DNA of 64,000 nt, taken from NCBI GenBank assembly GCA_964414815.1, contig CAYPXY010000003.1, positions 1 through 64,000 of the forward strand, read 5' to 3'. The stretch's first letter is position 1, and every line of letters starts with the position of its first letter. Below the pieces are notes generated by a model. It was given only the letters and a program-made list of their open reading frames with translations, made no database searches and had not been told where the DNA came from. Shown here piece by piece: positions 34,451 through 43,131 of this stretch. The translations under genes and the position numbers were made by a program. The DNA is from Mariniblastus sp964414815. GTDB taxonomy: Bacteria > Planctomycetota > Planctomycetia > Pirellulales > Pirellulaceae.

Positions 34451-35225
34451 TCTCCTTCACCGAATCACCGTCCGCAATCGTCAAAAAGGGTAGATGGTCC
34501 TCAATGTCATGAAGCTGAAGTGAGCGGGTTACTGCATTTGCGAACGCCACGTTAAAACTGCCGGGGTGGTTTGATCCCGATTTGGAATGAGCGATTCTTA
34601 AAAACATTTCTGGATCAACGTCGTGAGGCGACATCCATGGAACCGCCATTTCTGCGGGGACTTCAAGTACAGCAATCATCCTGGACAGTCCGTCCTCGAA
34701 ATCTGCAAACGTTCGTCCCTTGCCGCCGGGTTCAAAAGCTCCTTTTTCCCATGCGTTGGCCAGGTAGGTCGTAAATCCAGGTTGGACGCTGACCGAAGGA
34801 CAGACATAGAGGGCCACCGTTGTCGATTTGGCTCGAGCGTTGACCGGATCGTCCCACGGCTTGGTCAAGTCAATGGACTCATAGAGCTGATCCTGTTCAA
34901 GATACGGAAGGATCAACGTTCGCCAGCTATGCAACGGTTTGCCATCCTCGTCCACAGTATAGGCAGGCGGCAAAGCCCCATGCTCGGTTTCGTAATTGTG
35001 CAAAGCAAGAGCGATCATTCGCAAATTGCTTAAACAGGAAGTGCGCCGTGCGGCTTCCGGAACACGTCGCTGGAGGGGAAGTAACATGGCGATCAACACC
35101 ACGCACAACGCAATCATCGAACACACAAGCAGGACTCGTCGCTTTGTCAAAAACCTGACTTCTGTATTATTTCCCTTTTCCAAGGGACTGAGGAACGGGT
35201 TTTCGGTTTCAGGATTTTCGCTCAT
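34443..35225 (-). CDS. DUF1559 family protein (copy B)
   Basis: ATG 35225 (MSENPETENPF) gives 260 residues; the frame is open further upstream but that would run into the divergent CobW gene. A membrane helix (VLLVCSMIALCVVLIAMLL) is followed by 'PEAARRTSCLSNLRMIALAL' and 'PLHSWRTLILPYLEQDQLY', nearly the same as in copy A. 'ESIDLTKPWDDPVNA' is identical in both. The pair is a recent tandem duplication transcribed as one unit. No function is established for the family. Confidence 0.87.
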   Translation of the reverse strand: MSENPETENPFLSPLEKGNNTEVRFLTKRRVLLVCSMIALCVVLIAMLLPLQRRVPEAARRTSCLSNLRMIALALHNYETEHGALPPAYTVDEDGKPLHSWRTLILPYLEQDQLYESIDLTKPWDDPVNARAKSTTVALYVCPSVSVQPGFTTYLANAWEKGAFEPGGKGRTFADFEDGLSRMIAVLEVPAEMAVPWMSPHDVDPEMFLRIAHSKSGSNHPGSFNVAFANAVTRSLQLHDIEDHLPFLTIADGDSVKEND

Positions 35226-35313
35226 TTTGCCTCTGTCTACTTGACCATTGCTGTCAACTTCTGAAGATGTTACCAGACACAAACTTTCCCATTCAACCTC
35301 AGAATACCCGCCC

Positions 35314-36456
35314 ATGGCCCACTCGCCAACCAAAAAACTGCCCATCACCATTATTTCAGGATTCCACGGCTCAGGCAAAACGACCTTGGCCAACCATCTG
35401 CTGGCCAGCGCCGGAGAGTCCAGAATGACCGTTGTCTCACACGATGAGGACGACAATAGTCTGTTTAGTAGGCTCAGCCAGTTGGCTCAACAAGGCGACC
35501 ACGATTACCTGCTGGTCGATTCCTCCGGAGTTGCCGATCCGTTTCAGTTTGCCGCCTACTTCGCGACGGTCGATGATGGCAGCCCATCGAATCTCGACGC
35601 GATTGAGCTCGACACCCTGGTCACATGCATCGATGCAGTCCATTTCAAGGACGATTTCATGTCGATGGACAGCTTGACAGATCGCGGCATCGGAAGGTCG
35701 GATGACGACATTCGCGAAGTCGCTCAGGTGCTGCTCGATCAAGTCGAGATGGCCAACGTGCTGGTCATTACCAAGGCAGATCGCGCGACCAACGACCAGC
35801 TGCAATCCGTGTACGGGATTCTCCGTTCGCTCAATCCGACGGCAAAAATTGTGACGGCCAGTCGTGGTGAGGTGGCACTCGATGAAGTAACCCATACGGG
35901 GCTGTTCAATGTTCCATGGGCCATCGATGTGGTGGAGGAGCCAGGCGATCCGGTGGCGCAGTTTCCCCACGATGCTGCTGAGCTTGGATTTTCGGCCATT
36001 GTATTTGAAGCCCGCCACCCGTTTCATGCCGAGCGACTGGCATCGACGTTCGACACGATCCATCAGTTCGGTGAAGTCTATCGCTCCAAGGGAGTTGTCT
36101 GGATCGCATCACGGCACGATCAGGTTTGCGACTGGCAGCAGTTCGGGTCGATTCTGGGTCTGGACGAAGTCGGAGACTGGGCGGCGGCCCACCCCGAGTC
36201 GGAATGGCCGGACGATGAAGAGCTGGTTGCCGAAATTCGCAGCGTATGGCAGGAGCCTTGGGGGGATCGCCGAACTGAAATTGTGCTCATTGGGCGACAT
36301 TTGCAAGAGACGGAACTGCGGCAGGCACTGGAAACGGCGCTCTTGACCGATGACGAGATGAAACAAGGACCTGATCTTTGGGTAGAATATGAGGACCCGT
36401 TTCCTGTCCCGGTCGAGAGTTGCTGCGATGAAGAAGATTGCGACTGCCGGGGGTAG
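35314..36456 (+). CDS. CobW/COG0523-family GTPase lacking the CxCC motif
   Basis: Starting at ATG 35314 (MAHSPTKKLPITIISGFHGS), the P-loop GFHGSGKTT is at about 16-24, the Walker B-like LLVDSSGVADP near 66-76, and the specificity motif ITKAD near 160. A CobW C-terminal domain ends the protein. Canonical COG0523 metallochaperones carry GCICC between Walker A and B; here that stretch (VVSHDEDDNSLFSRLSQ) has no cysteine. The C-terminus instead ends in a Cys-rich tail, ESCCDEEDCDCRG. Metal delivery with a relocated metal site is inferred. It is divergent from the DUF1559 pair. Confidence 0.88.
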   Translation: MAHSPTKKLPITIISGFHGSGKTTLANHLLASAGESRMTVVSHDEDDNSLFSRLSQLAQQGDHDYLLVDSSGVADPFQFAAYFATVDDGSPSNLDAIELDTLVTCIDAVHFKDDFMSMDSLTDRGIGRSDDDIREVAQVLLDQVEMANVLVITKADRATNDQLQSVYGILRSLNPTAKIVTASRGEVALDEVTHTGLFNVPWAIDVVEEPGDPVAQFPHDAAELGFSAIVFEARHPFHAERLASTFDTIHQFGEVYRSKGVVWIASRHDQVCDWQQFGSILGLDEVGDWAAAHPESEWPDDEELVAEIRSVWQEPWGDRRTEIVLIGRHLQETELRQALETALLTDDEMKQGPDLWVEYEDPFPVPVESCCDEEDCDCRG

Positions 36457-36635
36457 GGATGAGGGATGAGGGATGAGGGATGAGGGATGATTATTTGTGA
36501 AAAATTTCACATAATTATAGAACGCAGAAAAATTACGACAGGAAGATTTGAGGACAGGAAAATGGGGTGGAGGAGAAGTGTTGGGGGAAGATTTTGGTAG
36601 GAAAATGGGAGTAGGAAGATGGGGGATGAGTGATC
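36457..36635. repeat. Composite repeat, copy 2 (GGGATGA array, palindrome, AACGCAGAAAAAT)
   Basis: The array of GGGATGA units (about 36456-36490) is followed by TGTGAAAAATTTCACA at 36496-36511 and by a 44-bp block (36520-36563) that matches the minus strand of 60885-60928 with 2 mismatches. Imperfect GGAAAATGGG/GGAAGATGGG units continue to about 36625. Confidence 0.9.
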
Positions 36636-36638
36636 ATC

Positions 36639-36887
36639 GGTCTCCCCTCTCCCCGCGCTTTAGCGGGGAGAGGGGGCGGGGGTGAGGGGCCTTGGGAATC
36701 ACTTTTGGGCCCCTCACCCCCGGCCCCTCTCCCCACGCAGATACTACATCCCAACACTGACAGCCACACAGTCGCGTGGGGAGAGGGGAGACTGATAATA
36801 CTCACTGCCTACCGCTACCGCCCACTGCCTACTGCCTACTGACCACCAACAACTGACAACCAACAACTGACCAACCAACATCAAACC
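36639..36887. repeat. GC-rich nested inverted repeat, copy 2, plus CTACTGCC tandem units
   Basis: Outer arms TCTCCCCTCTCCCCGCG (about 36640) and CGTGGGGAGAGGGGAGA (about 36774-36790) enclose inner arms GGGGGTGAGGGGCC and GGCCCCTCACCCCC. From 36800 to 36885 there are short tandem units such as ACTGCCTACTGCC and ACCAACAACTGACA. It is a relative of the block at 207-370. No gene is seen in this gap. Confidence 0.85.
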
Positions 36888-37847
36888 ATGAGACCTCTCC
36901 ACCGTCGCGACTTTGTTCAGCTCTCTGCCGCCGCCGCTGCGTCTTCCATTTTTTCAGCATCGGGACTGGCTCGAGCCGCCGGTGAATCAAGTGTCGTGAG
37001 CTTGCCAAGCAACGCGACTCCGTTTCAGGACGAGGCGTCGCTCAAAGGCCGGGTCTGGAAAACGCTGAAAGTGGGAATGACGGGCGGTGTCAAAGGATCA
37101 CTGACCGATAAATTTCGCGCGGCCAAGGAAGCGGGCTTCGCGGGGATCGAAATGGATTCGCCCGGCATGGACGTCGAGGAAACCAAGCAGGCGATTCAGG
37201 AGTCTGGCTTGCCCGTCGATGGCACGGTTTGCTCGACTCACTGGCAGGTCAAACACACGGACCCGAACCCCAAAGTTCGCGCCCAAGCCCTGGAGGATCT
37301 GAAGACCGCAATTCGCGATACGGATGCTGTCGGTGGAAAAACGGTGCTGCTGGTCGCTGGACACGGCAACGACGGCACGAAGGAAGAAGTTTGGCAACGG
37401 GCGCTGGACAATGTGACGCTTGCCCTGCCAGTGGCTGCTGAGCGGGGGATCAGTATCGTGATCGAGAACGTCTGGAACCATTTCATGTACGATCACAAAG
37501 GCCCCGACAATCAAACGGCGTCCGAGTTCGCCCGCTTTGTCGATGAACTCAATTCTCCCTGGGTCGGGATGCAGTTTGACATCGGCAATCACTGGAAGTA
37601 CGGCCATGTGGGCGACTGGATTCGTCAGCTTGGCGTGCGGATTTTCAAGCTCGACGTCAAAGGTTTCTCACGGGCTCAAAATAAATTTACCGACATCACC
37701 GACGATGATATCGATTGGCTCGACGTGCGAAAGGCACTGATCGAGATCAACTACTACGGCTGGATCGCGGCCGAAGTGGGTGGCGGCGACCTGGAGCGGC
37801 TTAAGGTGGTATCGAAGCAAATGGATGAAGTGTTTGGACTGGCGTAG
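36888..37847 (+). CDS. Tat-exported sugar phosphate isomerase/epimerase-like TIM barrel
   Basis: A twin-arginine signal (HRRDFVQLSAAAAASSIFSA) targets the folded protein across the inner membrane. The rest is a xylose-isomerase-like (AP_endonuc_2) barrel with likely metal ligands in IVIENVWNHF (Glu), MQFDIGNHW (Asp, His), and AAEVGGGD (Glu). The family includes sugar epimerases, isomerases and inositol catabolism enzymes, and is expanded with Tat signals in planctomycetes. The precise substrate is unknown. A kinase gene starts 2 bp after the stop, so the two are probably co-translated. The region before the start is repeat DNA. Confidence 0.9.
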   Translation: MRPLHRRDFVQLSAAAAASSIFSASGLARAAGESSVVSLPSNATPFQDEASLKGRVWKTLKVGMTGGVKGSLTDKFRAAKEAGFAGIEMDSPGMDVEETKQAIQESGLPVDGTVCSTHWQVKHTDPNPKVRAQALEDLKTAIRDTDAVGGKTVLLVAGHGNDGTKEEVWQRALDNVTLALPVAAERGISIVIENVWNHFMYDHKGPDNQTASEFARFVDELNSPWVGMQFDIGNHWKYGHVGDWIRQLGVRIFKLDVKGFSRAQNKFTDITDDDIDWLDVRKALIEINYYGWIAAEVGGGDLERLKVVSKQMDEVFGLA

Positions 37848-37849
37848 AC

Positions 37850-39436
37850 GTGCAAAACCTGATCGGCCAAACCCTGCGCGACTACACCATCCTGCGCCGA
37901 ATCGGGCGTGGAGGGATGGCTGAGGTTTTTTTGGCGCGGCAGAAGTCGCTGCAGCGAAACGTTGCTCTGAAAATTCTCAAGCCGGAACTGGCCACCGATG
38001 AGTCGTACGTCAAACGATTCCATCGTGAGGCTCAGTCTGCCGCAGCCCTTGTCCAGGCCAACATCGTCCAGGTCTTCGAGGTCGGCCAGGATCAGGGCCT
38101 GCATTTCATCGCCCAGGAGTATGTGCCTGGGCGAAACCTGCGGCAATATATTGACCGGTACGGATCCGTCGAGCCGATCATGGCGCTCAATCTGCTGATT
38201 CAAAGTGCCCAAGCCCTTCAGAAGGCAACCGAGTTCAATGTCGTTCATCGCGACATCAAGCCAGAAAACCTCCTGCTGTCCAGCAGCGGCGAAATCAAGA
38301 TCACCGACTTTGGCTTGGCTCGCGTCAACAACGATTCCTCGCGACAGGCACTGACGCAAGTTGGAATCACGATGGGCACGCCGCTGTATATGAGTCCTGA
38401 ACAGGTAGAAGGTGGTGCCATCGATTCGCGAAGCGACATCTATTCGCTGGGCGTGACGGCCTACCACGCACTCGCCGGCCGGCCGCCCTTTGATGGGGAA
38501 ACCGCTCTCGTGGTCGCTGTTAAACACGTCAAATCCGACCCGATTCCGCTTGAATCCATTCGACCGGACGCCCCCAAAGAACTGTGCGATTTAATACACA
38601 GAATGATGGCCAAGCAGCCTGCTAAACGGCCTCAGGACCCGGCAAGCCTGTTGAAGGAGCTGCGCGAGATTCAAATCGAGTCCGCCGATTGGGATGCCAT
38701 TGTGGCCAAGCTCAGCACACAGGACATGCGCATGTCGTCCGCGACGACTTCGCTCTCGGAAGCACGGCTTGCGGCGACCCGTCAGCTTCAGGCCCTGATG
38801 AGCAACCAGGTGGTTCGTCCTTGGTGGAAGCGGAAACGGGTACTCGCCACCACGGCGATTCTTTCACTGGCGGGAGTTCTGGCAGGATACGCAATGGCCA
38901 CCTGGACACGACCTGCTTTTCCGCTCGACGTCAATCAAACGCAAGGTGACCGAGTCACTCGGCGGGACACCGTGGAGCAGCAGTTTTCGTCCGCCTCGTT
39001 TGGTTCGCTTCGCTCGGTCGATCCGGTACGCCGAACGGAACTTTGGAAAGCGGTCATTGATTATTTTCCGCTTGAGGAATCGACGGAGCGGGAAAAAACT
39101 CGATACTACCATCGCCAGGCCCTGGTTCGCTTGGGGGAGCTCCATCTAGCCAACGAGAACTTGCCGCTCGCACTCGAGACTTACGAACAACTTGCCGCCG
39201 AGAAGAGCTCGCTCTTCCCACGATTTGAAGCCATTGGAAACGCAGGCCAACTCGTGGTTTACAGCCGCTCGGCAAAACTGGCCGGGGGCACCGAAGCGCA
39301 GCAAAAGAAAATCGCAGAATATCAGGCGCTGATCGGCGACCAATACGAGTTGCTCGATTCATTCATGCGAAAGGAAGTGGAGAACATTCAGGTCAAAGTA
39401 GAGCCGGCGATGGAACCAACCCCGGCGTCGCAGTAG
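37850..39436 (+). CDS. Hanks-type Ser/Thr protein kinase, membrane-anchored (second)
   Basis: GTG 37850 starts only 2 bp after the preceding stop. The kinase domain is complete: GRGGMAEV at 19-26, Lys41 in VALKILK, HRDIKPEN at 133-140, DFG at 153-155, and GTPLYMSPEQ. A single membrane helix (VLATTAILSLAGVLAGYAMA) at about 323-345 is followed by an extracytoplasmic helical domain of about 180 residues with TPR-like pairs ('YYHRQALVRLGELHLANENL'). The external part may sense or bind partners. Coupling to a Tat-exported barrel protein is unusual. Confidence 0.93.
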   Translation: MQNLIGQTLRDYTILRRIGRGGMAEVFLARQKSLQRNVALKILKPELATDESYVKRFHREAQSAAALVQANIVQVFEVGQDQGLHFIAQEYVPGRNLRQYIDRYGSVEPIMALNLLIQSAQALQKATEFNVVHRDIKPENLLLSSSGEIKITDFGLARVNNDSSRQALTQVGITMGTPLYMSPEQVEGGAIDSRSDIYSLGVTAYHALAGRPPFDGETALVVAVKHVKSDPIPLESIRPDAPKELCDLIHRMMAKQPAKRPQDPASLLKELREIQIESADWDAIVAKLSTQDMRMSSATTSLSEARLAATRQLQALMSNQVVRPWWKRKRVLATTAILSLAGVLAGYAMATWTRPAFPLDVNQTQGDRVTRRDTVEQQFSSASFGSLRSVDPVRRTELWKAVIDYFPLEESTEREKTRYYHRQALVRLGELHLANENLPLALETYEQLAAEKSSLFPRFEAIGNAGQLVVYSRSAKLAGGTEAQQKKIAEYQALIGDQYELLDSFMRKEVENIQVKVEPAMEPTPASQ

Positions 39437-39462
39437 AGTACCGTTGGCGAGGCCCAAGACCG

Positions 39463-39713
39463 TTTAGCTCCAAGCCGTCGGGGGTTGCCACGAAAGCGTA
39501 TCGCAGTATCGAAATTGTTTGACGGCAACCCCCAAAGGCGCGGGGTACATCGGGTTGCAGGTATTTTGTTGGCAGGCAGGTTGACTACAGAGACTGTACT
39601 CTGCCGTCGCGCCTGCGCCGACCCTTTCTGGACCTTTGAGCTTCAACCAGGAGTCGACCTGCTTTTTTTTTTTTGTGCAAACGAATGGTGGTCGGCTTCG
39701 GCTTGCGGCTAAA
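39463..39713 (+). repeat. TIR element (TTTAGCCGCAAGCCG), copy 1, 251 bp
   Basis: The left end TTTAGCTCCAAGCCG (39463-39477) and right end CGGCTTGCGGCTAAA (39699-39713) are inverted repeats at 13 of 15 positions. The interior shares GGGGGTTGCC, CCAAAGGCGCG, GGCAGGTT and CTGCCGTCGCGCCTGCGCCG with copies 2 and 3. A T-rich run (TTTTTTTTTTTTT) sits near 39664. No coding capacity. The remaining 39714-39946 up to the next gene holds no recognisable feature. Confidence 0.9.
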
Positions 39714-39946
39714 CATCCATTCGCAAACGCCCCCCCAAAGTTCGTGGCCGCCTCCAACAGACTGCCCTTTTTCACCCCCTATCCTCCGCAGCCCCTCTGT
39801 TCTGCCCAGTTTTCCTGGGCTCCCATACGGGCAGATTGCTCTTTCTCATTCTCTCCAAAATCGCTAAAGTTCCGGCCTGAATTTTACGGATCCTTTCGGC
39901 TCAACCTTGGATGGCAATCCCCAGCAATGGTCATGGATGGCATTGT

Positions 39947-40981
39947 ATGAACGGCAAAACCGGGTTACTCATTTTTTTAATAGCGATCGCAAGTATCGGT
40001 TGTCGCCAGTATGACAACGGAGTCAATCGCTACTCCAGTCGACCGCTCATCGACTTGAGCCAAAGGCCTGCCTGGCTCGGCGGCAATCAGGTCGCGGATA
40101 ATCGCAGCACCAACGACCGATTTTCATTGGCCGGATTCAACTCGGGCGGCAACAACGAAGTTCAGTACGCCGAAGAAGCCCGTCGCATGGCCAGTCAATA
40201 CGACGATCTCAGTCATCGCATGGGCGCATTTGACAACGACAATCAACTGTTGAACACGGAACTAGCGTCGCTTCAGCAGCGTCTGGACATGGCGAACCAG
40301 TACAACCATCAGTTGAAAGAGCAACTGGCCGGAACCACCACGCAAATGTCCCAGGTGTTTGCCGAGCGTGAACAAGCGTTCCAGCAAGTTTCCAGCCTCC
40401 GCATGCAACTGGAGCAGACGGGCCAGAATCTTCAAATGGCACAGAACCAATATCAGCAATTGCAGCAATCCGCGGTTCGCCAGGTAAATTCCTCTGGAAG
40501 TACACCGACTCAACTTGCCGGAGGAGCCACCTTGCGAGCGAACAATAGTTTGCTGCAGAAGCTGTCTGCCATCGAGTTGCGAGGTGCAGAAGCGAGGATG
40601 GACGGCGACGTGATCCGAATCGAGATTCCTTCCGACTCCACCTTTGTGCCGGGCACCTACCAGATTCAACCTGCCCAAATGCCGCTGCTGCAAAATATCG
40701 CCGGAACGATCCGTCAAAATTTTCCCCGGCAGATCATCGGCATCGAAGCGCACTGGGACGGCTCGCAACTCAGCTCCGAAATCACCGACCATCAATTGAC
40801 CGCGACGCAATCACTTGCAATTTTCAACGAGATGACTCGGCTCGGCCTCTCGCGAAATCAGCTGTTTACGATGGCCATGGCCAGCAACCGGCCACGCCAT
40901 TCAGGTGGAGCACCCGGTGGCATCAGCCCCAACCGCCGCATCGAAATCGTGATCTATCCCGAGATGTACGACGGCAATTAG
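39947..40981 (+). CDS. OmpA-like lipoprotein with coiled coil
   Basis: Starting at ATG 39947, the signal LLIFLIAIASIGC ends in a lipobox cysteine near residue 20. A coiled-coil stretch (about 85-175) rich in Gln and Leu follows, and the last 130 residues resemble an OmpA C-terminal peptidoglycan-binding domain, ending in ISPNRRIEIVIYP with the typical NRRxE. 'IIGIEAHWDGSQ' replaces the usual IEGHTD motif, so peptidoglycan binding may be altered. Envelope tethering is inferred. It ends 6 bp from the convergent thioredoxin gene. Confidence 0.85.
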   Translation: MNGKTGLLIFLIAIASIGCRQYDNGVNRYSSRPLIDLSQRPAWLGGNQVADNRSTNDRFSLAGFNSGGNNEVQYAEEARRMASQYDDLSHRMGAFDNDNQLLNTELASLQQRLDMANQYNHQLKEQLAGTTTQMSQVFAEREQAFQQVSSLRMQLEQTGQNLQMAQNQYQQLQQSAVRQVNSSGSTPTQLAGGATLRANNSLLQKLSAIELRGAEARMDGDVIRIEIPSDSTFVPGTYQIQPAQMPLLQNIAGTIRQNFPRQIIGIEAHWDGSQLSSEITDHQLTATQSLAIFNEMTRLGLSRNQLFTMAMASNRPRHSGGAPGGISPNRRIEIVIYPEMYDGN

Positions 40982-40987
40982 TGACGC

Positions 40988-42367
40988 CTACTCGCCGAAC
41001 TTTGCCCGCAGGGCTTCCACCAGTTTCTGGACCTCTCGTTTTTGTTGCGGAGACTGTACAATCTCGACGGCCCGATTTTCAGCGAGCCGGGCTTGGCGGA
41101 TGCGGCTGCTGGTTCGCATCAGCAGCGATTTGTGAAGCAACGCCTGAGCTCGTAGATCGGCTGGCTGTCGCTCGTTGTCAATGAACTGGTCCAGCGTCTG
41201 CAAGGATTCAGCCTCCTGCTTCAGTTCGTACTGAGCATCCGCTTTGGCGCTGGTCAACTCGATCAGCAAGTCCGGTGAATTCTGAGCCGCGGCGATGGCG
41301 GCTTCGTAGGCATTGATCGCTTCGGCCAGTTCATTGCGAGACTCCAACAGATCGCCTTGGGCTTTGAGTAGATAAACGCTCTTCGGCGCTTCCTTGAGCG
41401 ACGCGCTGAGCAATGCAGAGGCCTGTTCAAACCGATTGCTTCCGACCATCAGCACGATCATCTTCACCAACAGCCGTTCGCGCGACTCCTCGGTCAGCCC
41501 ATCCATCGCGATCATCTCGCGCATCAAGTGATCGACTTTTTCGGGTTCATTGAGTTGCCGTGTCAGGCCAAGCTTCACGTTCAGGATTTCCAGCTTCTGC
41601 TGAATCGGAAACTCGACTTCGGTCAGCACTTCGTCGATGAACTGAATCGCCGTGGCCGGTTTCTCCAGTCGCGCGACAATCATGATGTCCGCGAGGATGG
41701 ATTTTCGCATTTCTGATTCTTCTACCGAATTCCATTTCGTTCGCAGCCCCAGTACATCCGACTGATCAAGTTCAATGATTTCCTGAACGATTTCGGGATA
41801 GTACAACTCAACGATGCTGATATGCATTTGCGAGATCGCTTCATCGAGCAGTCGAGCGCGATCCAGTCCGGTTGCCTTCTGAGCCTCCGCCATTTTTTCG
41901 TCGCGGGCAACCCGCACACGCCGGTTCTTTTCGACCCGATCAAGGTAGTGATCGACTCCGACGTCTTCGTAGCCCATGATCGAAAATGGGCGGCCGTTTT
42001 CGTCGAGCAAAAATAACGTCGGAAATGCATTCACACCAAACTCTTTGGCCCATTTCTTGTTCTGCTCCGCGATCACGGGGTCTTGATCCGAGCTGCGTGG
42101 AAAATCCAGTTTCAGAAGGACCAGTTTGCCGGCTGCGGCTGCCTGAAATTCCGCTTTCGAAAGAATCTCTTTTTCCAGTTTGATGCACGCAGGGCACCAA
42201 TCCGAACCGGTGAACAGCATGAGTATATCTCGATGCTCTGATTGGGCGATTTCAAATGCCTTACCGACATCTTCCGTCCACGGGTCGTCATGAGTCGTCC
42301 GTCCAGACCCATCGAGCGATATGCCTGAAATACAAATGCAGACGAAAATGAAATGCAACCAATTCAT
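40988..42367 (-). CDS. Secreted thioredoxin-fold protein with TPR-like C-terminal domain
   Basis: ATG 42367 gives the signal peptide NWLHFIFVCICISGISL. The thioredoxin domain covers about residues 25-145 with the active site GSDWCPACIKLE (CPAC) and cis-Pro in FPTLFLLD. The rest is helical with TPR-like units ('AINAYEAAIAAAQNSPDLLI', 'ALLHKSLLMRTSSRIRQARL'). CxxC suggests disulfide oxidoreductase activity outside the cytoplasm, and the TPR part may recruit a client. It is 33 bp downstream of the HEXXH membrane protein gene on the same strand. Confidence 0.9.
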   Translation of the reverse strand: MNWLHFIFVCICISGISLDGSGRTTHDDPWTEDVGKAFEIAQSEHRDILMLFTGSDWCPACIKLEKEILSKAEFQAAAAGKLVLLKLDFPRSSDQDPVIAEQNKKWAKEFGVNAFPTLFLLDENGRPFSIMGYEDVGVDHYLDRVEKNRRVRVARDEKMAEAQKATGLDRARLLDEAISQMHISIVELYYPEIVQEIIELDQSDVLGLRTKWNSVEESEMRKSILADIMIVARLEKPATAIQFIDEVLTEVEFPIQQKLEILNVKLGLTRQLNEPEKVDHLMREMIAMDGLTEESRERLLVKMIVLMVGSNRFEQASALLSASLKEAPKSVYLLKAQGDLLESRNELAEAINAYEAAIAAAQNSPDLLIELTSAKADAQYELKQEAESLQTLDQFIDNERQPADLRAQALLHKSLLMRTSSRIRQARLAENRAVEIVQSPQQKREVQKLVEALRAKFGE

Positions 42368-42400
42368 AGGGATCCTTTCGGTGGGGAGGGACATCTCATT

Positions 42401-42790
42401 CTACTCGTCTTCGAGCGCGTAGGCTTCAACCTCGAACGGATTTTCCAGATAGTAATCCCGTTTTTTTAGCCAGAGATACAACGAGCATCCCAGATAGGCC
42501 GGAATGAACAGTGGCCCCCATCGTTCGTACTGACGGACGTGAACCTGTTCATGATTGCGGCAGCCGTCGAGCGCCGACGGATCTAATCCGAGAATCGTAT
42601 GGCCCACCGTCATGGCGCTCGCTCCGCGCGGTGGCAAACGCCGAAGCAATCGGGTGACCCAGCCACCGTAAAATTCCAGACACCCACGCCGAATCTGGGC
42701 CTGCCCTCCGCTGATCAGGCCCACCAAACCGACGAGGGCGCCAAGTAGAGTATTGGGAGATGTCCAGAGATAGGCGAGTAACTGAATCAT
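42401..42790 (-). CDS. Small membrane protein with HEXXH motif
   Basis: This 129-residue protein starts at ATG 42790. Two hydrophobic segments flank a central NHEQVHVRQYERWG, which contains the zinc-metalloprotease pattern HEXXH. A conserved-looking ENPFEVEAYALE at the end could supply the third ligand. The size is very small for a protease. The motif may be catalytic or only metal binding. I do not recognise the family with certainty; similar small 'HEXXH-YERWG' membrane proteins could be diverged M48/M56-like cores, which is speculation. Confidence 0.75.
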   Translation of the reverse strand: MIQLLAYLWTSPNTLLGALVGLVGLISGGQAQIRRGCLEFYGGWVTRLLRRLPPRGASAMTVGHTILGLDPSALDGCRNHEQVHVRQYERWGPLFIPAYLGCSLYLWLKKRDYYLENPFEVEAYALEDE

Positions 42791-42929
42791 GGGGATTGAT
42801 TTCTCTTTCCTGCTAGCTGCTGGCAGCAATAATAAAAATGGCGGCCGTCGTCCCTCCTATTATTGGAATTTTTCGACAAATAACAAGTTTGGCTGACCCA
42901 CATTCCGAGACTGATAGGAGAGCATTCCA

Positions 42930-43076
42930 GGAATTGTCCCCGAATCACTTCCGTAGTGCATCATAACCCGAAGCGTAAGCGAGGGACCACTCAAGTTTGG
43001 TTAGGCCGTCCCTCGCTTACGCTTCGGGTTACGATAGACAATTAGAAGAATCGGGAGTTTATTTCGGGACAATTCC
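42930..43076. repeat. CCCGAAGCGT-stem repeat element, copy 2 (complete, 147 bp)
   Basis: The outer ends GGAATTGTCCCCGAA (42930-42944) and TTCGGGACAATTCC (43063-43076) are inverted repeats. Inside, 42964-42987 and 43008-43031 form a perfect 24-bp stem with a 20-nt loop. The partial copy is at 22465-22570. It lies upstream of the HtrA gene at 43132, whose open frame extends back into the element but probably does not start there. Confidence 0.9.
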
Positions 43077-43131
43077 TTACGTGAAATCCCCAAATCGAAT
43101 TTTTTTGGGAACCATCGGAACGATGAGAGCA

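Noticed and set aside
42997..43131. N-terminal extension of the HtrA gene starting at 42997.
   Set aside because: The extra 45 codons lie in the repeat element at 42930-43076 and delay the signal peptide; ATG 43132 or 43123 is more plausible.
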